64,000 nt of DNA from Ooceraea biroi. Its lineage: Eukaryota > Arthropoda > Insecta > Hymenoptera > Formicidae. Location: positions 2,604,833 through 2,668,832 of the forward strand of contig NC_039513.1 of NCBI RefSeq assembly GCF_003672135.1, in the 5' to 3' direction. The notes under the pieces were generated by a model that worked only from the letters and a program-made list of their open reading frames with translations, did not search any database and was not told the origin of the DNA. Position numbers and translations under genes: made by a program. Every line of letters starts with the position of its first letter. The first letter of the stretch is position 1. Below are positions 29,633-42,700 of the stretch, piece after piece.

Positions 29633-32617
29633 AACGTGGTCGATTCGGATAAAGGACTCTTCTTGATCTGTCACTATCGATCATTATCCATAATTGAGTA
29701 TGAAGTTGGAGTTGCGCGTATTATTCATACATTCATTTTTGGCCCAGCTCGGTTGCCCTTTTACCGTGACATCGCTATAATGGTCTTTGCATCTGTAATC
29801 ATAAATTTCTGAATTCCACTAATTGGATTAATGTGTTCCCAGTTAGCCAGGTCGAGCGAAGAAATGATTCTTCTTTATTTTATCTTTATTCAGATGCGGC
29901 AATGTCTTGTGTATGAAATAACTTTATTTTATCTATATTGTATAATATTATCCGGTAGTGTTTCGATTTCGATACAATTGTAAACAATTGTAAATTGTAC
30001 TCTGTTTTGGAGAATTTTGGTTTTTAAAGATTATTTATCCTGCTATAAAATTAATATACGACAAGCTATGTTGTTGTCATAAGTATATGTTCAGTGAGTT
30101 TGTTCATCATCATCTACATGCGACCCGGATTACTTAGTTAATGATCTAATATTACGAAATGTCAGAATAGCTACTTGTGCGGATGACAGACTTAGACTTA
30201 TCAGCTTTTTACTTTTCTTCGAAGAAGACATTACTCGTCTTCACAGAGTAAAGAGAATAATAAAAGATCGGAAACCGTAACACTGAAAAACGTGCCAGTC
30301 TTGAGTACAATCAATATAAACATATCGAACTATTAGAATTCAAATATATTTAACATCTCTCGGCAAAATGCGGGCCAAAAGAGTGACGTAGGGTTGAACA
30401 GCAAAAGTATCTTTTGCGGCAGGTCACGGCCATGCTTTCGTACATCGCTCGAAAATACGTCAGCATCCTAAAATACATTTCGAGTGCGTCGCGGCATGCC
30501 GCTCGCTTAATGAAATTCCGCACATTCATACGTTATTAAGAAGTGACTGTTGTCCCTAAGCGTTCGTTTTTGCGTACTCGGGACTCGTATTCATCGTTCA
30601 TCAAGAGTTTCATTAAGAGCGTGAAGGGAGTACGATAACTTCTGTTTGTGTTTGAGACTCTTTGCAGTATCTGGAGTGCGGAATCAAGCGAGTCAGTGGA
30701 ATGCTAGGTTGTCAAAGACGGTACATCTATATGTGCGAAGTGCATTCGAAGTTCCGTATCTTTCCCACTTACAGTTCCTTGCTGAATTCGAAGTCGATGG
30801 AAGAAAATAGAGTAAAAGAGTTCATATGGCGTGACTTGTCATACATGCCCTATATGTATAACTGTCGAATTTTGCAATAATCTGTTTTACGTATAGCCAC
30901 CATAATAACATAAAACTCGAATTCTAAAATTATCTTGTAATTACCTTAATTATTATTATATATAACTATTATTATTATATAATTATTATATACAACTATT
31001 ATTTTCTAAAAAGTGCAGTGTAATTTGCTTCGTGACTAATTAAACAAATTAGACAAAATCTATTTACCGCAACTGATACTTAGTATGTAGCAAGAAATGA
31101 TTGTTGTCCGCGTACAACTATGTTCCAGTAAAATAAACATAACAGAAGTAATTGTTCAGAACGCGTGCTAAACATAATTAGAAGAATACGTTCCGCGTGG
31201 TTGGACTGGTACTACTACGGTACGGTAATTTATGACTTTTCGACATCTTTCAGACATCGAAATAAGCTGAATCGATCGAGCTGGCCATCGAACAGCGACA
31301 TTTGCTAAAGTTTATTCGTACAATCCTAACCAGAGTAGGTTAAGTTTCGCGTCATCGTTCATCAACGTTCGTGACATCGGCAAAAGCGTTTTCCCTTGCT
31401 TTGCTGGCTCGACTTCGCCAAGAAGAGAACTTTATTAATCCCGTTACCTATCCTATAAGATGCTAAATAAAGACATACAGAAATGGGAATGGGAAAATTT
31501 CTAATTTATGAAAGCCAAGATACGTCTTATCAATATCTCCAGATCAGAACATTATTCTTATGTTACTATATGATTGAGAATTGCATATAGGTATCTTGAC
31601 GAAAACTTAATCACATAACGTCAAAATTCCATTGGCGATCGATTGCCAGGAGATAGGATATCGCCGTATTTTCGGAATCAAAACGTTATAGCTCGAGTCG
31701 AATTTCCACACTTGATTCAGACTGCATAAAATATGTACGTGAACTGTTCCTCGCAGCGTGCAGTGTGCGGCGTGCTATTAATATCGCAGCGTCATGCGAT
31801 AATGGTGATACGAAGACCGATAGTAGGTCGAGATTTTGCTATTTTTATACGCTCGCGACTGATAGCGTGTAGGACAGCGATCGTAATATATGAGGTAAGG
31901 ATCGAAGTACTTCTCATCCGGCAGCATCCCTAAATCACGACAGCCGGCGTCGAGGAACGTTACGTACGTAGGACGCGGTAGAGATTCGTCGTCGACCGTA
32001 ATTTGCGCGGATCGCACGGACCAAGCTGGTGGAACACGAAAACGCTCGGCTGCCCTGCGCTCCACGGGGTGGAGAGCGCGACGAGGAGAGCGAAATGTCA
32101 CGCGGAGTGAAGCGCATTACCATACGGTACGACCGTGAAGCGTGCATAAGGCTCGGCCGGCCACCGTACGCGCGGACGGAGGGCCCGAATTAATTATTCC
32201 CTAACAGCCCCGAATGAGGTACGTTCTCTCGTTCTCCTTCCGCTTCCGACGTTGCCCTCGTCTCCCGCTCTCTCGCGACTAGGACTAGCAGCCTCCTTTG
32301 CCATTACGCTGCGCTACGCGCGCGCGTGCGCGCATAAGCACCGTACCTCGCCGCGCTGTAAAAAAATATAATGGGGTAATTTCGCCGCTTCTTTCACGAG
32401 ATAAATGAGCGTGCCGGAGTAAGAGCCGCTCTTGTCGCTCGTTCTGGCAACTACGTCCGTGGCGACAACTTCCGTTGAGCGTCGCTCCTCGGAAGTCGTG
32501 CATTGGCAAACGATTAATGATGAGTGACGAGCTGTGCTGTAACACATAGGACGCGACGCTATACGCGTCAGGAGCGTGCATTTTTATCAAATAAAATTTC
32601 AACTGGAATTATAATAA
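29633..32617. other. Gene-poor stretch
   Basis: AT-rich with TATTATTATATA runs near 30950-31010. From about 32000 to 32350 it is CpG-rich. No exon with matching splice sites was found. Confidence 0.35.
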
Positions 32618-32859
32618 TCATACTAATATAATAAAAAGGTAAAGTTTGTTCCATTGTTCGGGGTAATCTCAGAAACTACTAAACCGATTTGAAAAATTCT
32701 TTCACTGGTGGATAGCTTAGATCTTCCTGAGTAACATAGACTATGTGCAATCGTCTTGCAACTTCTAAAAATGTGCGCGTCGCAAAATATATTCTTTATG
32801 CTTTATATTTTCCAAATATACCGAGTGCGCAAAGCGCGCGAGGAACAAGCTCCAGCTAG
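32618..32859 (+). mobile_element. Helitron-like non-autonomous fragment
   Basis: It starts TCATACTAATATAATAAA after an A and ends CTAG before a T. About 20 bases before the end lies a short hairpin (TGCGC-AAA-GCGCG). The inner sequence CGATTTGAAAAATTCTTTCA and GGATAGCTT is a pattern I know from insect Helitrons. There is no target duplication, as expected. Confidence 0.5.
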
Positions 32860-32860
32860 T

Positions 32861-34472
32861 AATTAATATAATGATTGATTGAAGTAATTTTGACTGAACG
32901 AAAATCTTGTTTAATTAATGAAATGATTCGACATAAGCTAAATCATTAAACTAAATTGACACGCTTCGGAATTTGAACGCCAAATCCGGCGTCGCGAACG
33001 GTAAATCAATGTAAATTGCCGTAAATGTAAGTTTGCCGTTCCATGCAAGGATGATCGCGAGTCCGTCATCGTGTACCTACCAATTTAACCCATCAATGGG
33101 GTATATTCGCCGAGAGTTATCGTCGATGCCGTCGGTGGCGTAATAATAGAACTCTTAATTTCCCACGGCCACTGGAATTCAGACGAGATTACATTGTCAC
33201 GCCCCATCCTGAGAGATAAGATTTCCCAACGACTTTATTCTTAACCCATACGTTTTTAACTACGGAATATTAAGTCGAGGGAGCCTGGTGGTAAGCGAAG
33301 AGAGCGTGCAAGGAGAAGGGGGTTAAAGGAAGAGTAATGACGGTAATACTGTGGAACCCCTTCCGCGCAGGCAGGTTCCATAGTTGAGGGCTGCACGAAG
33401 GGCAAATTTTGGTGGATAGGGGGCGAGAGACTGGCAAGCCGGGGGCTTGGCATTTGATGACGTCATCATCTGCTCTAATGCTCAGACATTACCGAGTTTA
33501 ATTATTCGACGCCCCCGACCTCTCCTCGACCTTTTCCTCGTTCCTTCTCCTCGCTTTCGTCGACAATAATCGCGCGCGCCCTTCGCAAGGGCGTTACTCC
33601 TCTCAGTGGGAAGAACGGGGAATGAAGAGAAAGATGTGAGAAGGAGAAGCAGGAAGAACGTGGTCAGAAAGAAGTAACCAGTTGCCTGAAGATGAAAGGC
33701 GAACGACGCAGGAGAGATGAAAGAGGACAAGGCGTGGGAGTTTTTATGGCGTGTCGATGACGGAGATACGGTCGGGACGAGAGAGACGAACGCTTAACGT
33801 CAGTGTAATATTAGGACGCGATAGTTATCCGGTTTTACGGCGCAAGTTCTTCTTCCGGTAAGCGCCGCTTCTCATTTTCGCAGGCGCCTCGAATGAACCT
33901 TTAGCGCCAGATATCCGTTACAATGAAGTAGAGATGGAGGGAATTTCACGCTTGAAAAAATTGCTTTTGTCCCAATATAAATGATTACGTCAACGTTCCT
34001 GAATAATGCCTGAATAATACTTTTGAAAGAGTTTCAGTCGTATATTTTTCCACTTATCTCTCTTAAAAATAATTGCTACACATATTTGGATAAAGTAAGA
34101 TTTAATGACTATAATTAAATGTAACTAAATAATAAATAATGACGCTATTCGTAATATACATTTGTTATGTATGTGTCCTCCGTAAAAAAATTATATTTTG
34201 TAGTTACTCTACTCTTGTATTTTATTTGTCGGCTGTTTTAGAAGATAATAAGATGCACGTTTAATTAAGTTTAATTAAATGCCTCAGTAAAGTAATTTCT
34301 TTTCTTTGGTATAATATAATTACGGTGGAAAGCGGCGAGTGAGTTATCACGGTTGTGCAAGCCGAGTTTCGGTGAGTCAGCCCTGAAAATCTTTGCTGTT
34401 TCATCCTCCTCCCTTGCTCTCCGAACCATGACACGGCGTGTGTGACATAATATCTCCCCCGATAATTCTTAC
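32861..34472. other. No gene seen
   Basis: Mixed composition, with purine/pyrimidine-rich parts around 33480-33720. The open frames there follow composition and have no support. Confidence 0.35.
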
Positions 34473-34586
34473 GCCAAAACTCGCATCGGCGACCTGGACA
34501 CCTTTCACGGTCATAAATCCATCAGATCCAACATTCGGGATATTGATTCTGGGTCGTACCTTGGTCCGACCATCCCTATCGGCGTA
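34473..34586 (-). CDS. Candidate 38-codon internal exon of a host gene
   Basis: On the minus strand the acceptor CGCTTCACAG ends at 34587, and the donor GTAAGA starts at 34472. The 114 bases between are an exact multiple of three and open in one frame, encoding R-P-R-I-N-I-P-N-V-G and D-G-F-M-T-V-K-G-V-Q-V. Composition and residue mix look like a folded domain rather than noise. Read beyond the donor, the frame stays open to a stop at 34401. I do not recognise the protein, and no partner exon was found in this window. Confidence 0.35.
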
Positions 34587-36166
34587 CTGTGAAGCGAAGA
34601 TGAGTGTATGTGCATGTGCGCGCGCGCATGTGTGCGATCGACCAGAGGGAAAAGGTTGTACGTGCTCGATCACGGTGCTATCTGGGCCACCTCAACGATT
34701 GAATAACGGCGCCGCTTTCGCGTCCGCGAAGACTCGCGCTTAATCGCGATTCCGCTCGCGTACGCGGATGCGACACGTCGCGTCGCGGCGCCTCACTGAC
34801 GTCGATTAAAATTATAATATATCCGCGACGAAGAAGCCGGGGAACCGTCGCGACGCGCGCGCCGCCGGGGGAATAATTTACTCCTGGGATACCCATTCTG
34901 CGGCCGAGGCCCGGGGGATCTCATATCCGTCTGAGACACCTGATAACGGCGAGACTTCTCGCAGTCGTGAAGTAGGAGAAGAGGGGAGAGCGAGGAGGGG
35001 GTGAAACGGCGTTCTCGCAGGAACGGGGGTGTCGCACCCCCCGCGAAATATTATAGCGCCCACGCCATTTCCGCGCGCTGATTGGAAATTGTCACCGCCG
35101 CAGAGCTATCTCTGCTCCATTGCTCGCGCGGATATTAGCCGGAAACGCGGCCGTGCCGCGGCGCGAAAACTTTTTGATTGCGTCTCGCGGTCCGGGAGGA
35201 ATCGTCGAGTCGCGAGATTGCCGAGAGTCGCGCATACGTACACGCGTATCTGTAATACATGTGCGTGATCCAGTGGATAGATGCTGCATGCACACCCGGT
35301 ACTGTTCCCTGTTTCCGTTACTTTGATAGAGTGCCCCGGTCCGCTGGTCCGACCGTGGACGTCGGACTGATAATGACGCATCGCTGTGCGAGCGAGCTTG
35401 CCCCGCGGGTCACCGAACGTTTTCGGACTCTTACCGTACTTTTCCTTCTTTTTTTTATTCTCTCCTCGAGTTTCACAGTCGAGCGACAGTCGACAGCGTG
35501 GGGTACCGTATTTTTTTCGCGCGACCACAAAAGTCTATTCCCTCGCGCGCGCTGAATACCTCTTCCGCCCTGAGCGATTTAACGGTAAATGGACCGTTTT
35601 CGGCAATCCAATTTCTCCCCGATACAATCTTTTTATCATGTATTAGCTACGTTTCGTGAACGGAAGGTAATAGATATACCGAATAAATTCGTGCGTTTTC
35701 GCGAAGAAGTATGATTTTATTCGTTGGTAATCTAGAAAATGTTCTTGGAACGGAAATAAGGGATGAGATGTTGGTAGCACGTTTCGCATCTTGGGTCAGG
35801 GCGGATTACACCGTATAAGAGGAAGTCTTGCGCGTCGCCCTCGTTGTCCTCCTCGAGCTCACTTCTTTTGCGGATGTATAAAGCATAAGGCACTACAAGG
35901 AATGAAGGTACGTATGTACGGCAGATCTCGTAGGCGGCTACACGTTGTATCTACAAGTGTTTATCGATATCTCTCTCCGGAGTAAGCTATACACGATAAA
36001 ATCACATATTCGAACGCGAACACGTATGAAAGATTCATATATTCAAACAAACTCCTCTAGTCGCGACTCTATTTTCGCCGAAGACAATCCCGGACAGGAT
36101 TCTCGTTATCTTCAATGTGCAACGATGCAGAATCTTGGTGACGGTACATTACATCGAGCCGGAAAG
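34587..36166. other. CpG-rich non-coding stretch
   Basis: 34700-35420 is strongly CpG-rich, with many CGCG runs and open frames on several strands at once that reflect GC content. It could be a promoter or enhancer island; no TATA/initiator pair or coding exon is clear. Confidence 0.35.
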
Positions 36167-36192
36167 GGAGAGAGAGAAAGAGAAAGAGATGA

Positions 36193-36232
<40 letters not shown>

Positions 36233-36233
36233 G
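36167..36233 (+). repeat. GA/GATA microsatellite
   Basis: GAGAGAAAGA-type units, then GATA repeated four to five times, then a GA run. GA runs of this kind can bind GAGA-factor-like proteins. Confidence 0.9.
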
Positions 36234-37440
36234 AACGATGAAATCCATGCAGAAGAATTTAATATCGTATGATCTACATTTAATCCTGCTCGGGATTGAC
36301 AATAAATTCGAATAAAATCCCAATCAGAATTTCACGACGCCGAGAGGCAACGCCGTGGAAAAATGTTTCTTTAATGGCGGTGTCGTCGAAATAAAGTTCC
36401 GCGCGCGCGGAAAATAATACAATATAAATGCGGGAATACGCACGGACACGCACTAATGCGCGGCCTCGTTCGTTCAGCCGCGAAAACGCGCGATCGAGTT
36501 TTCGTCGCGTGTGTGCGCGCGCGGCGCGTTCGTACGCGCAGGTTACATTGATTTTCAACGGATGCGGACCAAGCTCCGTACCTACCACACGCACGCATAC
36601 TGATCCCTTTGGAAATAGTACACGTACGTACTTACGTACACATTATGGATGCAGCTGGTTGCACATGTGCGCGCGCGAGAGAGGACATTTCGAGTAGGCA
36701 GCTGCATTTGCGGACGAGGTGGTGGAGCGTATCTCTGTCGAGTGCTCATCGTGAATTGGTTTCGCAGCGTGTGATAGCAAAGTTTTATCTGCAGAAGAGA
36801 GTTTCACCAGCAAAAAGTCGTCGAGAGGTCGTCGTCGTTGTCGATGAGGTCGCGCGCGCAAAAAAACTGTCGATTAATTTTTTTATTTTACCGTAAACGA
36901 ACGTTACGGCTACACGATGATTGTAGTAATTAGCATTTACGAGAGATATTTCAATATATTTTATTGCGCATTGCGTAAGACAGTGAAAATTGTATATATA
37001 CTATATACAGTTTTTGCGCGTTTTAAAGTTTTACCTGTAAATTGCAATTAATCCATTTCTTCGAGATTTCGTCGACATCAGTGGAATCATAAATCGATAG
37101 TTGGCCGGAGCATCGAGCAGCTGCAGGCTGCAATTGCAGGCTGATCAACACAGAGCAGGCGCGGAAGGCAATGTCGTTGTCGCACACGTGTGTTTACGTG
37201 TTGACCATTCGTGAATGAACCGAACGGTTGTTTAGATCGTGGGCAGCAATGATAGGAAGAAGGAATCAAACGGAGGCTAATCAAACGAGCACGCACTGCG
37301 ATTTAACGCGATCATCGTTATCCTTCGTAATTGTTCACTTTGTGATTAGCGTACTGATCATAGGAATCCAATTGGTGCAATCGACAGCAGTCCGATTTGG
37401 CGTATACCAATCACCTTATTATATCTGTCGGAAGGAACCG
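36234..37440. other. No gene seen; CpG-rich patch at 36400-36550
   Basis: Composition-driven open frames only. TGCAGGCTGCAATTGCAGGC at about 37123 is a small inverted/direct repeat. Confidence 0.35.
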
Positions 37441-37442
37441 TA

Positions 37443-37462
37443 CACTCAAAAAAAAGAATTGC
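37443..37462 (+). repeat. 20-bp segment copied into the loop of fold-back element 3
   Basis: An exact copy occurs at 38584-38603 in the same orientation, and in both places it is bounded by TA on each side. This copy touches the left end of the fold-back element. Confidence 0.9.
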
Positions 37463-37464
37463 TA

Positions 37465-39722
37465 CACTGAAAGAAAAAGTTGGCTGTTGTAGCCTCGAAT
37501 TGGCTGCATCAGCCAATTTAGATGATCAAATATGGCATAGCATTTTGGTTGGCTATAGCAGCAAATTTTCAAAGCTGCTATAAAGTTGGCTGAAGTATTA
37601 ACGTGACTTTGCTGCTCTAACCAACTATTTACTTAGCAGCGGTTTGCTAATTGGCTACTCCAACGAATAACTCCTGTGCAATTGCCTACCAGTTGGTTGA
37701 TCCAGTGAATTGATTTTTGCATGGCAGTCATCCTCTGCATATTGTTGTGACCATCCGATTGCATAAACCATATGCACGGAAAATAATAGTTGTAATATAT
37801 ATACACCTAAAAATATTGCTACATTAGCCACTTTTTATTCCTTCAATAAAAAAAGTAGCTAACACGGCAATATTTTAAGATGTTCATATATTACAACTAT
37901 TTTTTTCCGTGCAGATGGTTTATGCAATCGGATGGTCACAACAATATGCAGAGGATGACTGCCATGCAAAAAGACGACGTTATATTACAATTTGTACAGA
38001 GACAATAGCAAAGCTTAACTGTCCACTCGTTTGCCATAATGTATAAGAGATAGACACTTTTTTCACCGGTCGCGCACTCACTCTCTTTCTCACTTCCTCT
38101 TTCTCCTTCACAGTTATATTGGCTGCGTTCCGATATTACTGCCAGTACTGAAAATCTATAGTATACGTGACATAAACTATAGCTTTTCAGTACTGGCAGT
38201 CAATATCGGAACGCAGCCATTATTCACTCAGTTACTACGTGCGTGTGACTGCATACCGCCGATTTTTAAAAACAGATGAAATGAACAAGATGAAGACGAG
38301 CATCGTGCGGAAGCGGGTGGGGATGGTCTCGCGACACCAACATGGCAGCGTAACTTCACACAACAAATTTGTGTTGGCTAGCCCAGCCAACTGTCTTATC
38401 AACCTAGTCGGTAAAGCTATCGTAGCTAAGAAAATGCCTAATGCAGCCAACTATTTACTACCTTTGAAAGTTGGCTGCGTTGGCCTATTTAAAATCATAG
38501 ATTGACATTGCGATTTGCTGTTTCAAAAAATAAATGGTTGCGACAGAAAACTTTTATGCAGCCAATAAAAATTGACTATTGTACACTCAAAAAAAAGAAT
38601 TGCTACAATAGTCAATTTTTATTGGCTGCATAAAAGTTTTCTGTCGCAACCATTTATTTTTTGAAACAGCAAATCGCAATGTCAATCTATGATTTTAAAT
38701 AGGCCAACGCAGCCAACTTTCAAAGGTAGTAAATAGTTGGCTGCATTAGGCATTTTCTTAGCTACGATAGCTTTACCGACTAGGTTGATAAGACAGTTGG
38801 CTGGGCTAGCCAACACAAATTTGTTGTGTGAAGTTACGCTGCCATGTTGGTGTCGCGAGACCATCCCCACCCGCTTCCGCACGATGCTCGTCTTCATCTT
38901 GTTCATTTCATCTGTTTTTAAAAATCGGCGGTATGCAGTCACACGCACGTAGTAACTGAGTGAATAATGGCTGCGTTCCGATATTGACTGCCAGTACTGA
39001 AAAGCTATAGTTTATGTCACGTATACTATAGATTTTCAGTACTGGCAGTAATATCGGAACGCAGCCAATATAACTGTGAAGGAGAAAGAGGAAGTGAGAA
39101 AGAGAGTGAGTGCGCGACCGGTGAAAAAAGTGTCTATCTCTTATACATTATGGCAAACGAGTGGACAGTTAAGCTTTGCTATTGTCTCTGTACAAATTGT
39201 AATATAACGTCGTCTTTTTGCATGGCAGTCATCCTCTGCATATTGTTGTGACCATCCGATTGCATAAACCATCTGCACGGAAAAAAATAGTTGTAATATA
39301 TGAACATCTTAAAATATTGCCGTGTTAGCTACTTTTTTTATTGAAGGAATAAAAAGTGGCTAATGTAGCAATATTTTTAGGTGTATATATATTACAACTA
39401 TTATTTTCCGTGCATATGGTTTATGCAATCGGATGGTCACAACAATATGCAGAGGATGACTGCCATGCAAAAATCAATTCACTGGATCAACCAACTGGTA
39501 GGCAATTGCACAGGAGTTATTCGTTGGAGTAGCCAATTAGCAAACCGCTGCTAAGTAAATAGTTGGTTAGAGCAGCAAAGTAACGTTAATACTTCAGCCA
39601 ACTTTATAGCAGCTTTGAAAATTTGCTGCTATAGCCAACCAAAATGCTATGCCATATTTGATCATCTAAATTGGCTGATGCAGCCAATTCGAGGCTACAA
39701 CAGCCAACTTTTTCTTTCAGTG
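37465..39722. mobile_element. Fold-back element 3: 2.26-kb near-perfect palindrome
   Basis: Left arm 37465-38581 and right arm 38606-39722 are each 1117 bp and nearly identical; I noticed one G/T difference. The ends CACTGAAAGAAAAAG are inverted, with TA on both sides (37463-37464 and 39723-39724). The arms repeat TTGGCTG/CAGCCAA motifs many times. The loop is TA, a 20-bp segment, TA. Each arm contains two nested palindromes (37714-37972 and 38121-38218 on the left). The 88-codon mirror-image frames at 38239-38505 and 38682-38948 have no recognisable motifs. Confidence 0.92.
38121..38218. mobile_element. 98-bp MITE nested in the left arm of fold-back 3
   Basis: The ends GGCTGCGTTCCGATATT are inverted, with an ATT on each side that could be a 3-bp duplication (PIF/Harbinger-like). 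The mirror copy lies at 38969-39066 in the other arm. Confidence 0.65.
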
Positions 39723-39724
39723 TA

Positions 39725-42700
39725 TTTGCATCGTTTCTCCCTTGATTTTAATGAATCTGAAATGAAACGTGCACACGTCCTACACTTTTATATTCCCGGC
39801 TATTTTTGTGCATTTGGTAAGAATAATTTCCCAGGGACATACAACTAATTTCGCCAATTTGTTCGCAGGGAGATTGGCCGACGCGTTTCTTGCAGTGACC
39901 GATTCAATTAGCGCGAACGCGCCGAATTTAATTCCACGTCAGTGCAACGGAATTATCACTGTTATCATCTCCCTTACGAGGATACGAGGAGGGCGATTAG
40001 AGACGTCCCGAATTAACGCGCGCTAATTCGCCCCAATATTTTTCAGCGCCAGGTGTAACGCTCACGCGCGCAAGTACCTCGGAGGATTCGCAGGGCAAGG
40101 TTCGCTCGCCCCCGTCTGCCGCCCCGGAACCGGCAGGATTTATGACCACGACCGATAATCCTTTGTTGCTCCTTTTTGGAAATAAACGTCTCCTTCTCTC
40201 TCTGGCCACACTCAACGGTGGAGGCGAATCGAGAAACGGGACGTACGTCGACGGCGCCCTCGTATTAATCACTCCGCCGCAGACAGAGCGCGTTACACAC
40301 TGGCAGATAACGTTATCGCGTCGGTTTCTATTACGCTGTAATACTTTCCGAAGCGGAGGGATCGGCCGATAGCGGTCGGCGCAGGGGGCCCCGGGCCAGG
40401 CGTTCGTTCGCGTCTGCTCCGCGATTTATGAATGTGGTTGCTTTCATATTCGCGAACCTCCTCGGTCGGGCTTTCCTCGCGGCTTACCTCCTCCAGGCAC
40501 GACTACCGGCCATTCCCATGATACTGCGAGGATATATATGGATTACATTAGTTCCCAAGTCCCGAAGTAGCCGTTACGAGGCGTGTCATCGAGGATCATA
40601 AAATCGTAAATCCGATCTTGGCGTCCGTTCCCTCGCCTCGTATTATCATACGATGATGTTACTGTTGCGTAGGTACTGTAAACATTTGTGCATACACATA
40701 AAACAAGTTTTTCTCGTTGCAAATGAAGAGATAATAAAACGTTGTTAAATAAATTGGACGTAACACAGCACGATCGGCACTTACAAGTTACATAAATTAT
40801 ACGCCGCACGGTCGGACACGAGGTTCCTCGAGACAAGGTTTCGACGGATCATAAAGCGGCTGTACAAATCTCGATATTACGGTTTATTTCCCGCCTCCCA
40901 GAAATTGATCACGGTACGCGACGTGGTAAAAATGTGTTCGGCGTCGTAACGCACCATTACCGCCGCGCCGCAACGACGAAGACGACGACGACGACGACGT
41001 CGGCGAGTCGTTGCTCGCGCTCGCGCCGGCAAGCAAGGTAACGTAGAATTTACGCCGCCGAAGATATTCATGGCTCGTTGGCGAGTTTATTTTACTCATA
41101 AATTATGCCCAAGTATTCCGGCAGTCATTCGCGTGGAGCGAAAGGGTCTTGAGACTTCGCCGCGCGCACCATATAAAAGAGAGACGCCGCTGCGGTTCAA
41201 CAAATACTTCAAGCCGGCGCGGGCGCGCGCGTGTGAGAGAGCCGCCGTCAGACACTCGCCGAGCTCGTAATTTACACCTTCGCCGTAGTCCTCCCAAGAG
41301 AATGAGCCCGGAATGGTGTTATAGCCAGCCGATCACGAGTCTCTGCCTCCCCTTCTCCCCTTCTGCTGCCCGCTCTCCCCGACTTTTATCCTCCCCACGG
41401 CACGATAAAAGCTTCTTTTCTAAATAATCCAACGTTTCCTCATGCTGAATGAGAGTCCACCTCGGCCAGGCGCGAGGGCGACGAGAGAAGAGTCGTCCTC
41501 GAGAGCGTCACCCATCTGCTGCTATCGATAATTGAAAAGTTCGACGGGAGTTCGAAGTGAGATGGTATCGAAAAACTTTTGCCGTGACGGACCAACGTCG
41601 CTCATAGGATGGAGAACGGAGGATTTAACGATCGTTGTGAGTCGCGCAATCGAGGTGACGTTTCTATTTACGATGCGAATTTACAAGTGCTTTATTTTCG
41701 GTATATCCACATGTGGCTCGCCATTTTCTTCTGTCACACAGCGGTTGTTTTGATATATCTTATTCAATCAATTTTGCGCTTATAAAAATGAGTGGATGTT
41801 GTCTCAATTACAGCTTCTCATGTTTTATTTCGACAAAAGTTGAAACTCTCTCGTGACGTGAAACTTTTAACATGTTTTTTCCATACGAATCTCGATGCTC
41901 CGTGTCATTAAGCGATGACAGACGTGCTGCTGCAAATAAAGATAAAACGAACGATGTCATTTATTAAACAGAAACTCAATGACAATGTCCAACTCTAATC
42001 TACAGCTGGACATTTCGCATCCTGAGCGCGATCATCCGTGAATAATCGTAGGAACCAAGGCGGTTTTACGTTAACTAAGAACGCCGGGCGTTCAGGAACG
42101 GCGGAGGAAAAAGGGGATAGCAAGGGGAGAGGGGGGCTCGGCAATAAATCGGTGGTTCTCGAGTGCCCCGCGGGAATGAACTGACGAAAATATAGCGGCG
42201 GGCCGCAAACTACGAATTGTTAGTTACTGCGCGCCGCCGCAAAATATATGAGCCGGCGGCCGTTCGCGAAGTGGGATATACCCGCAAAACCCTGGAGGGC
42301 CGCGCAAACGGAAGCCTACGTCGAAAATTCGACACCTCGAATCGCGAGCCTCGAACAATGTAAGCGTTCCCTAGTTGCAGAGTTTCTAAATTGCCAGTCG
42401 CACGAAAGCTGCACATTCGAAACTTATATCTTCTGTAAGATTGACACAGATTAACTTGCCACGCGCTTCTCGTTTAACGCGTTAAATCTAGTTTAAAAGT
42501 TTGATAGACGGATTATTTTCCATGAAAAACGATGCAATTTACGTGTTATCAAGTTAATCTTTCTCCAACAAAACCGATAACTGATCGGCGATTCAACTTA
42601 TTTGGCTAAAAAATGTATTTAATATTCTAACGATTGATTTGATGGTAATCGTTTACGTTATTTCGATCCTGATACGATTCGAATGTACATTCTGTGAAAA

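Noticed and set aside
36167..36233. Possible CRISPR-like or regulatory array
   Set aside because: It is a simple GA/GATA microsatellite without spacers.
38239..38948. Two identical 88-codon frames on opposite strands
   Set aside because: They are mirror images created by the palindrome arms and have no recognisable motif.
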